Notes: generated by a model from the letters alone, not told the origin. 52,118 nucleotides of DNA from Chloroflexota bacterium (GCA_022573285.1 JACZUF010000020.1:1-52118), one strand, 5' to 3'. Shown: positions 25,065 to 32,922, counted from the first letter of the stretch. Numbers and translations: made by a program.

Positions 25065-25331
25065 TCAGGTTCTCTTTGACCAGCGAGCCTGAGCAGCCTT
25101 CTTCGCAATCGCACTCCGCTGTTCCGGTGTCAGCTTCGCGGCCCTAGCTTTCCCACCTTTTCTGCCGCCTAATCTTCCAAGAGCCACCGCCGCCGCATGG
25201 CGTTCTTCTGGGGTAATTTCAGGCGGGCTGTCAGCTTCTTCCGGTTCTTCGGTCGCCTCTTGAACAACGCGGAAGGCCGTCACACTGGCGTCATGGTCCC
25301 GTTTCTTGCGTTTGCTTGAGCGTTCTGGCAT
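25065..25331 (-). CDS. IS1 cargo: small basic protein with a GGRKGGKARA tail
   Basis: The 88-residue protein has a Lys/Arg-rich start (MPERSSKRKKRDHD), an acidic middle (EATEEPEEADSPPE) and a C-terminal LGGRKGGKARAAKLTPEQ followed by RSAIAKKAAQARW. This last block is a recurring short motif in small bacterial proteins of unknown function, presumably a nucleic-acid-binding helix. On the minus strand TTTACC (25366-25361) and CATAAT (25343-25338) spaced by 17 nt put the start of transcription at or next to the ATG at 25331, so the mRNA looks leaderless. A regulator of the element is a reasonable guess. Confidence 0.6.
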   Translation of the reverse strand: MPERSSKRKKRDHDASVTAFRVVQEATEEPEEADSPPEITPEERHAAAVALGRLGGRKGGKARAAKLTPEQRSAIAKKAAQARWSKRT

Positions 25332-25337
25332 AGTCCC

Positions 25338-25366
25338 ATTATGCCAGACCCAATAACAACGGTAAA
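25338..25366 (-). promoter_or_regulatory. Promoter of the 88-residue cargo ORF
   Basis: TTTACC and CATAAT are separated by 17 nt on the minus strand. Only six nt separate the -10 box from the ATG, indicating a leaderless transcript. Confidence 0.45.
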
Positions 25367-25378
25367 GAGGTACATGTG

Positions 25379-25588
25379 ATGGTGCGCATTGGACCTAACG
25401 TCCAAACTACCCGCAATACCCTCCACGATATTACCTTAGAAATAAGCACCCGTGGGATCAATGTTGCCTTAGAGGCCACTAGCCATCGATGGACAACATC
25501 CACCATCGATTGGGACGAGTGGGATCGGATGGTGGCGTGGGTCGAGTGGCGGCGTAAAGTCCTCGTAGCTGAAAGCAAGTCAAACTAA
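25379..25588 (+). CDS. IS1 cargo ORF, hypothetical protein (69 aa)
   Basis: This small protein, rich in Trp near its C-terminus (HRWTTSTIDWDEWDRMVAWV followed by EWRRK), has an N-terminal beta-like part (TLHDITLEISTRGINVALEA). AGAGG stands eight nt before the ATG at 25379; GTG at 25376 is an alternative. Its stop lies inside the right terminal repeat, mirroring the transposase at the other end, which argues that it is a genuine part of the element. It is divergent from the 88-residue gene. No known domain is recognised. Confidence 0.55.
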   Translation: MVRIGPNVQTTRNTLHDITLEISTRGINVALEATSHRWTTSTIDWDEWDRMVAWVEWRRKVLVAESKSN

Positions 25589-25597
25589 TACACTACC
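25580..25597 (-). repeat. Right terminal inverted repeat of the IS1 element
   Basis: Reverse complement of the left end. The 69-residue ORF ending at 25588 stops inside it, also with Ser-Asn, because the repeat read inward-to-outward encodes S-N-stop at both ends. Confidence 0.95.
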
Positions 25598-25605
25598 AGA
25601 TTCTG
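25598..25605 (+). repeat. Right 8-bp target-site duplication of the IS1 element
   Basis: Second copy of AGATTCTG, directly outside the right terminal repeat of the element; identical to 23253-23260. Confidence 0.92.
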
Positions 25606-25685
25606 AGGAACCTTGACGCCGGCGCTCTCCGAATATATCCTCAGGCGCGCGAGACTCGACCAATAAACCCCCCGATGGAGGAGCC

Positions 25686-26708
25686 ATGGCCCAGAACACG
25701 CCCGAGGGATCCCCCCAGGGATTTATCGATGTCCACGCCCACATCGCGCCGTTGAGCTTCCTGAAAGAGGCCCAGAAGTCGGCCAAGACCTTCGGTGTGG
25801 AAGTCGAAGAGACCGACTCCGGCCACGCCCTGACCTTTCCCGGTCTACCCACCCTACGGGCGGCGGGCGGCAGTCTGTCCGAGACGGAGACCCGGTCCGC
25901 CTGGATGCGGGAACAGGGAGTGGGGTCCCAATATCTGGCCGCTTGGCTGGATATCCAGGGGTACACACTTCCTCCGGAGAAAGAGGCCGACTGGGTGCGG
26001 TTGTTGAACGAGCACATGGTGCAGACGGTCAAGGACAGCGGCGGGGCCTTCAGGACCATTGCGGCGGTGCCCATGCGGGACGGCGAACGCGCGGCCCGGG
26101 AGTTGGAGTACGCGGTGAAGACGCTGGGGATGCTGGGGACCATGCTGCCCAGCGACCCCGCCGACATCGACGTGGCCGACCCGAGCTTGGAGCCTTTGTG
26201 GGCCGCCGCGGAAGAATTGGACGTGCCGGTGATGCTCCACGGGGCTTCCCACAGCAAATGGCCCCAGATTGGACCCAGTTATTTGGCCTTCAGCCTGGGA
26301 AGAACCCTGGACACTACCATCTTGGCCGCCAAGCTGATCCACTCCGGGCTTCTGGACCGCCATCCCAGGTTGAAGCTGATGCTCTGCCACGGCGGGGGGT
26401 TCCTGCCCTACCAAATCGGCCGGCTGGACGTGGCCTACCGCAGGGGCATGGAGAAGGTGACGGAACTGGAACGGGGCGGGCCCGAAGCGTACATGTCCAT
26501 GCTCTACTACGACACGGTCACGGTTAACCCCCGCTCGCTGCGGTTGCTGCTGGACCTGGCCGGACCGGAACACGTGCTCTTGGGTTCGGACTGGGTCTGG
26601 GCGGCCATGAGCGGCGGCCTGATGGACGCCGTGGATAACATCGGCCTAGACCAGGCGGACAAGGACCGCATCTGCCGCCAGAACGCGCTGGACCTCTTCG
26701 GGGGATGA
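25686..26708 (+). CDS. Amidohydrolase-2 family decarboxylase/hydrolase (ACMSD-like)
   Basis: The 340-residue TIM-barrel metalloenzyme has the N-terminal metal motif FIDVHAHIAP (His17, His19), MLHGASH in the middle with the third His, LCHGGGFLPYQIGRLD and GSDWVWAAM, whose Asp is the catalytic acid. This is the amidohydrolase-2/ACMSD family, which decarboxylates aromatic or muconate-type acids (aminocarboxymuconate semialdehyde, resorcylate, orsellinate) or hydrolyses related lactones. GGAGGAG lies five nt before the ATG. The right end of the IS1 element is 89 nt upstream, so its original promoter may have been displaced. Context of ring-oxygenase genes fits an aromatic acid substrate. Confidence 0.82.
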   Translation: MAQNTPEGSPQGFIDVHAHIAPLSFLKEAQKSAKTFGVEVEETDSGHALTFPGLPTLRAAGGSLSETETRSAWMREQGVGSQYLAAWLDIQGYTLPPEKEADWVRLLNEHMVQTVKDSGGAFRTIAAVPMRDGERAARELEYAVKTLGMLGTMLPSDPADIDVADPSLEPLWAAAEELDVPVMLHGASHSKWPQIGPSYLAFSLGRTLDTTILAAKLIHSGLLDRHPRLKLMLCHGGGFLPYQIGRLDVAYRRGMEKVTELERGGPEAYMSMLYYDTVTVNPRSLRLLLDLAGPEHVLLGSDWVWAAMSGGLMDAVDNIGLDQADKDRICRQNALDLFGG

Positions 26709-26727
26709 ACGGCGGAGATGGCGTGAT

Positions 26728-26775
26728 ATGACGTAGGGGCATCCCGATTCCATCGGGACCGTGCCCCTACGTCAT
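26728..26775. terminator. Long perfect hairpin between convergent genes
   Basis: ATGACGTAGGGGCA (26728-26741) pairs with TGCCCCTACGTCAT (26762-26775), and inside it TCCCGAT pairs with ATCGGGA. The 14+7-bp stem lies between the convergent amidohydrolase and small-protein genes. There is no T-run, so it may be a repeat rather than a terminator; CGTAGGGGC matches the repeat at 241-351. Confidence 0.55.
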
Positions 26776-26832
26776 TGGCTGGTCTTCACACGTCAGAAGA
26801 CAGCCCCCTCTTTTCCGTTCGTCAATTAGTGT

Positions 26833-27048
26833 TCAGGCTTTGACCCACCGGCACTCCGGCAGGTGGCCGTGGGCGCCGTTGTCCGAGCAGGTGCAGGGGA
26901 TATCATCCCGTTTACCAAATCCGTGGTTCTCCAAAGAGGATTGGAACCCCAAATAGAAGCCGTCGCCGTCGTCGATGGAATCGAAACCGGCCTGGAAGGC
27001 TTCGCTCAGTTGTTCGTGGCTCGGCCGGGCAGAGAGGGAGTTCGTCAT
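26833..27048 (-). CDS. Small Cys/His-containing protein of the Rieske gene cluster
   Basis: From the ATG at 27048 the protein is 71 residues. Its stop/start junction with the preceding gene is TAATG, so translation is coupled. The first part is helical (SHEQLSEAFQAGFDSIDDG); the last 25 residues contain DIPCTCSDNGAHGHLPECRW, a C-x-C...H-x-H...C arrangement that could bind a metal ion. I do not recognise a family. Position at the end of the oxygenase operon suggests an accessory role. Confidence 0.55.
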   Translation of the reverse strand: MTNSLSARPSHEQLSEAFQAGFDSIDDGDGFYLGFQSSLENHGFGKRDDIPCTCSDNGAHGHLPECRWVKA

Positions 27049-27248
27049 TAGTCCAGCACTTCCACGATGTCCTGGGCGAAGAACATGTCTTCGGTCCCTT
27101 CCAGGGACGGGTCGTCGGGGCAACTCAGATACTTGGCAAAAACCCAGACGCCGTCTTTGGGGTTTTCCACCACCTCGACCGTGGCCCCAGCGGTGGTGGC
27201 GATTTTGACGCCGGTTTCCAGAAGCATCAGGTTTACTACTTCAGCCAT
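27048..27248 (-). CDS. Small beta-rich protein of the Rieske gene cluster
   Basis: The 66-residue protein begins MAEVVNLMLLETGVKIATTA at 27248 with AGAGG 9 nt upstream and ends FFAQDIVEVLD. Alternating hydrophobic residues (VKIATTAGATVEVVENPKDG) suggest a small SH3-like barrel. It follows the Rieske beta-subunit gene by 68 nt and is coupled to the next small gene through TAATG. Longer in-frame starts overlap the beta-subunit gene and are unlikely. Function unknown. Confidence 0.55.
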   Translation of the reverse strand: MAEVVNLMLLETGVKIATTAGATVEVVENPKDGVWVFAKYLSCPDDPSLEGTEDMFFAQDIVEVLD

Positions 27249-27316
27249 CTCAATACCTCTCTCCGGTGTGCATCCGATAGAGACCGGTCGTAGTCTGTCT
27301 CGGATTTTGGTGTCTC

Positions 27317-27862
27317 TTAGAAAAAGAAGGTCAGGTTCTTGGCCAGGAGAACGTTCTGGTCCAAGATTATCTTTCGCTGGGCGATCTTCCAGGCCCCTTC
27401 CACCTTTCTGAGGGTGTCTTCCCGCTTGCCGATCAGGAAGTCGGTCTCGGTCTGCACCCGGTTGCGGTAGACCAGGAACCGGCACTTCACCGACACTTCG
27501 GTGGGGTCGGAGGCCGACGGCGTCACGTTCAGGAGTTGCACGTTGGTTACGAAGTGGCAGATGCGGGAGAGGGGCTCCTCCGCCCAGTGGACGCCGGTGA
27601 GTATCTGTTTCACCCGGCGTTCCAGGGTGTCCCTGCCCTCATCGAACCAGTTGATGTCCTGGCCCTCGCGGGTGAACTCCCGGTCCAGTTCGCCGAATTT
27701 GACGTTGCGGCGCATGGGCATCCAATAGCGGATGTCGTCGGTGAGCAGGTCCAGCCACTCCTCGAACTTCCGCTCGTCCAGCAACTCGGCTTCTTGAAAG
27801 AGGAACTCCTGAATCTCCTCCTTGAGCAGCAGATGGGCGATGTTTAACTCGGTGGTTGTCAT
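27317..27862 (-). CDS. Ring-hydroxylating dioxygenase beta subunit
   Basis: The 181-residue cone-shaped NTF2-like subunit has the usual features: EIQEFLFQEAELLDERKFEE near the start, YWMPMRRN, HFVTNVQLLNV in the middle and ending FLIGKREDTLRKVEG then AWKIAQRKIILDQN, matching beta subunits of aromatic dioxygenases (for example benzoate/toluate type). It is structural and contributes to the alpha3beta3 oligomer and sometimes substrate choice. It is the only beta subunit for two alpha subunits in the cluster, and lies 191 nt downstream of the nearer one, across a dispersed repeat. Confidence 0.88.
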   Translation of the reverse strand: MTTTELNIAHLLLKEEIQEFLFQEAELLDERKFEEWLDLLTDDIRYWMPMRRNVKFGELDREFTREGQDINWFDEGRDTLERRVKQILTGVHWAEEPLSRICHFVTNVQLLNVTPSASDPTEVSVKCRFLVYRNRVQTETDFLIGKREDTLRKVEGAWKIAQRKIILDQNVLLAKNLTFFF

Positions 27863-27925
27863 TACGCTGGGCCTCCGTGATGGCCTGGTATTTCGTGCGA
27901 TGCTATTCGACTTTTCGGAACCGGT

Positions 27926-28026
27926 GGTTCGACGGGCTCACCATGAGCGGAACCAAAACCACCTTGAGCGGAACTGAAACAACCATTTGAATCAGCAAAT
28001 CCGCTCACCCTGAGCTTGTCGAAGGG
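27926..28026. repeat. TTCGACAAGCTCA-type inverted repeat, copy 1
   Basis: GGTTCGACGGGCTCACCATG + AGCGG (27926-27950) and CCGCTCACCCTGAGCTTGTC + GAAGG (28001-28025) face each other in the gap between Rieske beta and alpha genes. The same arms occur at 34280-34350 and 46981-47043. Confidence 0.75.
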
Positions 28027-28053
28027 GCCGCCGGGACCAATTTTCGGACCTAA

Positions 28054-29448
28054 TTATTGAGATTTGCCGTTGCGCCAGGTGGCCAGGGCGTCCCAGTCTG
28101 GGGCGCTCATGAATTCGGACCACCGCCGGTAGAAGCCGCGCTGGTTCTGTTCGGTCGCCTTGGCCGCGGTCACGTTCCGGATCTGGCCGGGCATATCCAG
28201 GCCGTCGGTGTCCACCGGCGGGGCGTCGAAGCCCATGCCCATCTGATAGTTGTAGGGGTGCCGCCGGGCGATGACCCCTTGGCTGGCGTTGTGGGCGTAG
28301 TTCCAATTTTCCATGTCGTCCTGCTCGGTAAGACCAGCGGGGCCGGAGTAGCTGATGTAATAGTGGCGCAGGAACTCTTTGACCTCGGCCGGGGCGTTCT
28401 TGTCGATCAGGAACCACCGCCAGGCCTCGTGGCTGTTGGGGCCGCGGGGGTGCCAGACGGAGATAGTGCGCGGCTGGCGCGGCAGGTAGGACATGTTGGG
28501 GAACAGTGTGCCGGGTCCGGGGACCAGGCGGGACCACTGTCCGTAGTTCTTGCGGCGCTCGGCCTCGCAGTGGGCGAAATACTCCGAGACGACCTTGGAG
28601 TGTTGGTAGCCGGGTAAGATCTCGTCGTCGGGCCGCAGGAAGGCGAGGGTTCCGTGACCCCGTTCCGGGAAGGAGATGTCCAGGGCGGTGGCCCCTTCCC
28701 GTTCTTGGTTGTCGCGCCGTCCGCTGCCGCTGGGGCCAAACCCCACCAAGTCCACCGAACGGTGGCTGATGTTGTGGTAGCGGTCGCCGATGAAGTTCTC
28801 CGCGGGGAACTTCCAGTTGCAGGGTATGATCCATTTCTCGACGCCGCCGAAGACCTCCGTCTCCCCACCGGCCCCGTCCCAGGTGTCCAGCAGGAAGTCC
28901 AGGTAGGTCTGGTACCCGCCGATGTACTCGAGGAAAGAGGGAGCGGTTTTATCCCAGGTGGCCCAGATGGCGCCCTTGTAGTTGCAGATCTGGGCTACTT
29001 CCGCCAGTCCCCACTTGGACTTGTCCAGCTTCTCTTTATAGGCGTCCTTGAAGTAGGGGACCCCCACCAGCTTGCCGTCGGTGGCGTAACTCCAGCCGTG
29101 GTACGGGCAGGAGAAAACGGGGGTGTTGCCCTCGTCGTAACGGCAGACCTTCATGCCCCGGTGGGCGCAGGAGTTGAGGAATACGTGAATCTCGTTCTGA
29201 CGGTCGCGGCAGAGGATCACCGATTCTTCGCCCATGGAAGACACGAAGAAGTCACCGGACTTGGCGATCTGGCTCTCGTGTCCGATGAACAGCCAGGCAC
29301 GGGCAAAAAGCTGCTCCTGCTCTTGGGCGTATATCTCGGGGTCGACGAAGACCTCCCGGCTGATGGTGCCGGCGTCCAGGTCGACCATGCGGCCTATTTG
29401 TCCGTTTGCCTGGCCGTTCATGGTGCGGGTCTTGCGGGCGGTTGCCAT
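28054..29448 (-). CDS. Rieske ring-hydroxylating dioxygenase alpha subunit (copy 1)
   Basis: From the ATG at 29448 (GGAGG upstream) the protein is 464 residues. The Rieske [2Fe-2S] site is CAHRGMKVC near residue 93 followed by SCPYHGWSY about 18 residues later, and the mononuclear iron site is GDRYHNISHRSVD near 216 with the later Asp in the C-terminal third. The start has the usual VDLDAGTISREVFVDPEIY element. It would insert O2 into an aromatic or cyclic substrate. No ferredoxin or reductase gene is nearby, so electron donors must be encoded elsewhere. It is a clear paralogue of the protein at 31367-32737. Confidence 0.92.
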   Translation of the reverse strand: MATARKTRTMNGQANGQIGRMVDLDAGTISREVFVDPEIYAQEQEQLFARAWLFIGHESQIAKSGDFFVSSMGEESVILCRDRQNEIHVFLNSCAHRGMKVCRYDEGNTPVFSCPYHGWSYATDGKLVGVPYFKDAYKEKLDKSKWGLAEVAQICNYKGAIWATWDKTAPSFLEYIGGYQTYLDFLLDTWDGAGGETEVFGGVEKWIIPCNWKFPAENFIGDRYHNISHRSVDLVGFGPSGSGRRDNQEREGATALDISFPERGHGTLAFLRPDDEILPGYQHSKVVSEYFAHCEAERRKNYGQWSRLVPGPGTLFPNMSYLPRQPRTISVWHPRGPNSHEAWRWFLIDKNAPAEVKEFLRHYYISYSGPAGLTEQDDMENWNYAHNASQGVIARRHPYNYQMGMGFDAPPVDTDGLDMPGQIRNVTAAKATEQNQRGFYRRWSEFMSAPDWDALATWRNGKSQ

Positions 29449-29535
29449 GTCGGGTCGCCTCCTCAATCTGGGCGAAGTTATCTTCCTCGTGCAGTCCTTT
29501 TAATTGCTTGGTCTGTGCGGAGCCGTCTTCCTCGA

Positions 29536-30420
29536 TTAGGCCTTTGACTTGGAGCGGATGTCCGCGCCAGCCATCTGTTCCAGGACTTTAGCGACGATGG
29601 GGTACCCCTCTTGACCCCAACCCTGGGCTTGGGCGCGTTGGAGCACGTCGTCTACGATGTCGCCGATGCGGGACGGCGCCTGCACGTCCCGGGCCAACTG
29701 ACAGGCTAGGTGCAGGTCCTTGGCCACGATGTCCAACGTTCCGTTGGAGGCGAATGTGCCGTCAAGGAGCACTTCCAGAGACCGGTTCATGACGCCGCTG
29801 GCCGACGCGCTGATGGGGATAAGCTTGGCTAGGATGTCCATGTCCAGCCCGGCCTTGGCCCCGATGAGCATGCCTTCAACGCCGGCCACGAAGTTGGAGT
29901 AACCCAGGTATTGGGTAACCAGCTTGGCCGTGCAGCCGGAGGCGGTCTCTCCCACGTAGATGACATCTTTGCCCATGGTCTCCAGCACCGGACGGTGTTT
30001 CTCGAAAACGGCGGGGTCGCCGCCGACCATCATGGTCATGTTGGGTATCCGGCCGCTGACCGGCGAGTCCAGCATCTCGATGCCGCGCTGCTGGCAGATG
30101 TCGGCCAACCGGTGAATCACCGTAGGCGAGTTGGTGGTGGTGTCGATCCACACGCCCCCACGTTTCAGTCCCGCCAGTATGCCGGAATCCGGGTCGGTGA
30201 GCACCTGGTCGGCTTCCACCGGGCCGGGCAGGGAGGTGAACACCACCTCGCTGGCCGCGGCCAACTCCCGGGGGCTGTCGGCCCAGTTGGCGCCCATCTC
30301 GCATAGGTTGGTGGCCGACTCGCGGCGCAGGTCATGGACGGTGACCGTGTGTCCCGCCTCGATGAGGGCCTTGGCCATGGGGTTGCCCATGGTCCCCGTG
30401 CCGATGTAACCGAGTTGCAT
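29536..30420 (-). CDS. 3-hydroxyisobutyrate dehydrogenase family oxidoreductase
   Basis: The 294-residue beta-hydroxyacid dehydrogenase has the NAD(P) motif LGYIGTGTMGNPMAKALIEA at its start, the substrate motif DSPVSGRIP near residue 116, and the catalytic Lys in GCTAKLVTQYLGYSNF (about residue 166), all as in HIBADH/GarR/GlxR enzymes. It oxidises a beta-hydroxy acid to the semialdehyde or reduces the reverse. It lies between the extradiol dioxygenase and the first Rieske alpha gene and may act on a ring-cleavage product. Tartronate semialdehyde reductase is an alternative. Confidence 0.85.
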   Translation of the reverse strand: MQLGYIGTGTMGNPMAKALIEAGHTVTVHDLRRESATNLCEMGANWADSPRELAAASEVVFTSLPGPVEADQVLTDPDSGILAGLKRGGVWIDTTTNSPTVIHRLADICQQRGIEMLDSPVSGRIPNMTMMVGGDPAVFEKHRPVLETMGKDVIYVGETASGCTAKLVTQYLGYSNFVAGVEGMLIGAKAGLDMDILAKLIPISASASGVMNRSLEVLLDGTFASNGTLDIVAKDLHLACQLARDVQAPSRIGDIVDDVLQRAQAQGWGQEGYPIVAKVLEQMAGADIRSKSKA

Positions 30421-30436
30421 CTAACGCTCCGTGGGG

Positions 30437-31309
30437 CTATCTGGCGGCGGCTTTGGCTACTGGGGGGCGATGGCCCCAGATGCTGCCCTTCTCGTGGCGC
30501 TGCACCTGCCAGGTGGCGTCGTCCACGGTGCGGGCGCCCCAGCCGTACTCGACGTCGAACCCTGACGGGGTCTTCATGTAGAAGGACGTCATGTGGTCGT
30601 TGGTGTGCCGGCCCAGGCCCCGGGTCAGGGGCATCTCTTGGTCCAGCACCATGTCGTAGGTGGTGCCCACGTCGTTCATGGACTGGGTCTGGATCATGAA
30701 ATGGTTTAGCCTTTTGGGCGCTTTGGACTCGATCAACGCCAGCGAGTGGTGGCGCGGGTTGCAGTGGAAGAAGGCCAGGTTGCGGATGAAGTCGCTGATC
30801 TTCATGCCCAACACGTCGCGGTAGAACTTGACGGTCCGGTCCAGGTTTTCAACGTGGAGGACCACGTGCCCCATGCCCTGCTCGCCGGTCACGAAACCGG
30901 AGATGGCGCGGGGCGAGTTGAAGGGCCGGTCGAAGCTGATGGGCGGGCCGTAGAAGATCTCGCTGGGAGTGCCCTCAGGGTCGTCAAACTTGACGAACCC
31001 CTCGACCCGGCGTGATTTGGTTTCGTCGTCGGTGCCCTCGGTGACCTCTATTCCGGCCTCCCGCAGTTGCTCCGCCATCTCTCTTAGGGCGGGTTCGTCG
31101 GTCACTTGCCAGCCAACGAAACCGATGTCGTCCTTGCCGGTGGGCTGGATGATGAAGCGCTGGCTGTATTCGTCCATCCGCAGCGACAGATTGCCGTCGG
31201 AATCGATGCCGTTGCTCTGCAATCCCAAGAGCTCAGTGGCGAAGTGCTCCCACTCCTCCACGTTGCTTACGCTCAGTCCCACGTATCCAAGTTGCGTTAC
31301 GCTGGCCAT
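30437..31309 (-). CDS. Type I extradiol (VOC) ring-cleavage dioxygenase
   Basis: This 290-residue two-module VOC protein belongs to the BphC class. Iron ligands are visible as His148 (GMGHVVLH), His203 (LNHFMIQ) and Glu254 (FDVEYGWG). Catalytic-pocket residues HHSLALIE (187-194), HTNDH (235-239) and the Tyr of SFYMKTPSG are also in place. It cleaves catechol-type diols next to the hydroxyl groups (2,3-dihydroxybiphenyl-like or steroid-ring catechol substrates). It lies 16 nt upstream of the hydroxyacid dehydrogenase and downstream of the second Rieske alpha gene, so hydroxylation and ring cleavage are coupled in one operon. Confidence 0.92.
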   Translation of the reverse strand: MASVTQLGYVGLSVSNVEEWEHFATELLGLQSNGIDSDGNLSLRMDEYSQRFIIQPTGKDDIGFVGWQVTDEPALREMAEQLREAGIEVTEGTDDETKSRRVEGFVKFDDPEGTPSEIFYGPPISFDRPFNSPRAISGFVTGEQGMGHVVLHVENLDRTVKFYRDVLGMKISDFIRNLAFFHCNPRHHSLALIESKAPKRLNHFMIQTQSMNDVGTTYDMVLDQEMPLTRGLGRHTNDHMTSFYMKTPSGFDVEYGWGARTVDDATWQVQRHEKGSIWGHRPPVAKAAAR

Positions 31310-31366
31310 ATTGCTCTCTCCAGATTGAATGATTTGGCGCCGCCAATGTCGTTACACAGGGGTGGA

Positions 31367-32737
31367 TTATCTCTTTTTGCCGCGTCCGTTGCCGTTAGAC
31401 CGGGCTTTGCCCGTGGGCGCCAGGTCATCCCAACCTTTGGCGTCCATCATGGCGGCCCAACGACGGTAGAAGCCCCGCGCGTTCTCCTCACAGATGCGCT
31501 CGGTGACCACGCCGGGCAGCCCGGTGTCATTCTGGATATGGCCGATGCCCATCTCGTAGTTGTAGGGGGTCCGGCGTGCGATGATCCCTTTGCTGGCGTT
31601 ATGGGCGTAGTTCCAGTTCTCCATGTCGTCCTGCTCGGTCATCCCGCCGGGGCCGGAGTAGCGGATGTAGTAGTGGCGCAGTACCTCCTTGACCTCGTCC
31701 GGGGTGCCCTTGTCGATCAAGAACCACCGCCAGGCCTCGGTTGAGTTGACCCCCCTGGGGTGCCACATGGCGATGGAGCGGGGTTGGCGGGCCAGGTAGG
31801 ACATGTTGGGGAACACCGTGCCCACCATGCCGATGAGGTTGGGGCGGTCCCCCAAACTGGCGCGTCTTTTGGATTCCTGCTCACGGAAATAATCTTCCAA
31901 CACCTGTTTGTTGGAGTAGGTGGCGACCTGGGGCAGATCCGCCGGCAGCATATCGACCACGGCGGCGTGGCCCAGGTCCGGGAAGGAGACATTCAGGCGG
32001 CGGCCGGGCAAAACCTCGGCGTCGTCCCGCCGTCCCCGTCCGCTGGGGCCGATGCCCACCATGTCTACCGAGCGGTGGCTGATGTTGTGGTAGCCGTCTC
32101 CGGCGAAGTTCTCGGCGGCGAACTTCCAGTTGCTGGGCATGGTCCATTTCTGGACGCCGCCCAGGACCTCGGAGCCGCCCTCGCTACCGTCGCGGCCGTC
32201 CAGGGCCAGGTCCAAGAACATCTTCATATCGCCCAGGTAGTCCAGGAAGGGCGGCGCGTTCTTGTCCCAGGTGGCCCAGATGCTTCCCTTGTAGTTATAC
32301 ATCTGGGGCACTTTGATCAGGCCCCACTCGGACTTGTCCAGGGTCTCTTTGTAGGCGTCTTTAAAATAAGGAACGCCCACCAGTTCACCGTCGGTGGCAT
32401 AACTCCAGCCGTGGTACGGGCAGGAGAAAACGGGGGTGTTGCCCTCGTCATAGCGGCAGACCTTCATCCCGCGGTGCCGGCATGAGTTGAGAAAGATCTG
32501 TATCCGGTCCTCGCGGTCCCGGCACAGGATCACCGACTCCTCGCCCATGGAGGAAACGAAGTAATCTCCAGGCTTGGTTATCTGGCTCTCGTGGCCCACG
32601 AACAGCCACGCCTGGGCGAATACTTGTTCCTGCTCCTGCCGGTAGATGTCTTCGTTGACGAAGATCTCGCGGCTGATGGCGCCGGCGTCCACGTCGACGA
32701 TGCGGCTGAAGGCGCCCAGCTTAGTCGTGGTGGCCAT
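31367..32737 (-). CDS. Rieske ring-hydroxylating dioxygenase alpha subunit (copy 2)
   Basis: The 456-residue paralogue of the protein at 28054-29448 carries the cluster ligands CRHRGMKVC and SCPYHGWSY, and iron site AGDGYHNISHRSVD. The whole central part is nearly co-linear with copy 1. I chose the ATG at 32737 (MATTTKLGAFSRIVDVDAG) because homology with copy 1 starts there; a start at 32827 adds 30 unrelated residues. Substrate-pocket residues differ after the iron site (PSGRGRRDDAEVLPGRRLN against PSGSGRRDNQEREGATALD). The two proteins may share the single beta subunit or act on successive intermediates. It follows a terminator hairpin. Confidence 0.92.
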   Translation of the reverse strand: MATTTKLGAFSRIVDVDAGAISREIFVNEDIYRQEQEQVFAQAWLFVGHESQITKPGDYFVSSMGEESVILCRDREDRIQIFLNSCRHRGMKVCRYDEGNTPVFSCPYHGWSYATDGELVGVPYFKDAYKETLDKSEWGLIKVPQMYNYKGSIWATWDKNAPPFLDYLGDMKMFLDLALDGRDGSEGGSEVLGGVQKWTMPSNWKFAAENFAGDGYHNISHRSVDMVGIGPSGRGRRDDAEVLPGRRLNVSFPDLGHAAVVDMLPADLPQVATYSNKQVLEDYFREQESKRRASLGDRPNLIGMVGTVFPNMSYLARQPRSIAMWHPRGVNSTEAWRWFLIDKGTPDEVKEVLRHYYIRYSGPGGMTEQDDMENWNYAHNASKGIIARRTPYNYEMGIGHIQNDTGLPGVVTERICEENARGFYRRWAAMMDAKGWDDLAPTGKARSNGNGRGKKR

Positions 32738-32899
32738 GGACTCCGCTCTCCTATGGGTTGCGCTCGGATACCGGCATTTCAGGGGAACTACGGAGGCAGC
32801 AAAGCTGCTCCCGACAGTATACCGCACCTGCGGATTTAACAGCCACAGGGGTTGGAACAGGCGCCGGACCTATTGGCCGGTGGCGATTGGACAAAGAAT

Positions 32900-32922
32900 G
32901 CCCCGGCCACAAGGGCCGGGGC
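32900..32922 (-). terminator. Terminator behind the repeat-protein gene
   Basis: GCCCCGGCC (32900-32908) and GGCCGGGGC (32914-32922) form a 9-bp GC stem with a 5-nt loop; on the minus strand it is followed by ATTCTTTG. It separates the repeat-protein gene from the Rieske operon. Confidence 0.55.

Larger units (their letters stand above)
23261..25597. mobile_element. Complete IS1-family element with cargo genes
   Basis: The element runs from GGTAGTGTATTAGTTTGA (23261-23278) to its exact reverse complement (25580-25597). It is flanked by the direct repeat AGATTCTG at 23253-23260 and 25598-25605. The 8-bp duplication and GGT...TG ends are typical of IS1. At 2337 bp it is about three times the size of a basic IS1. 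Beside the transposase it holds four further small ORFs and a putative RNA gene (24188-25588). The base composition is visibly more AT-rich than the flanks. Ends and target duplication are perfect, which suggests a recent insertion. Confidence 0.93.
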
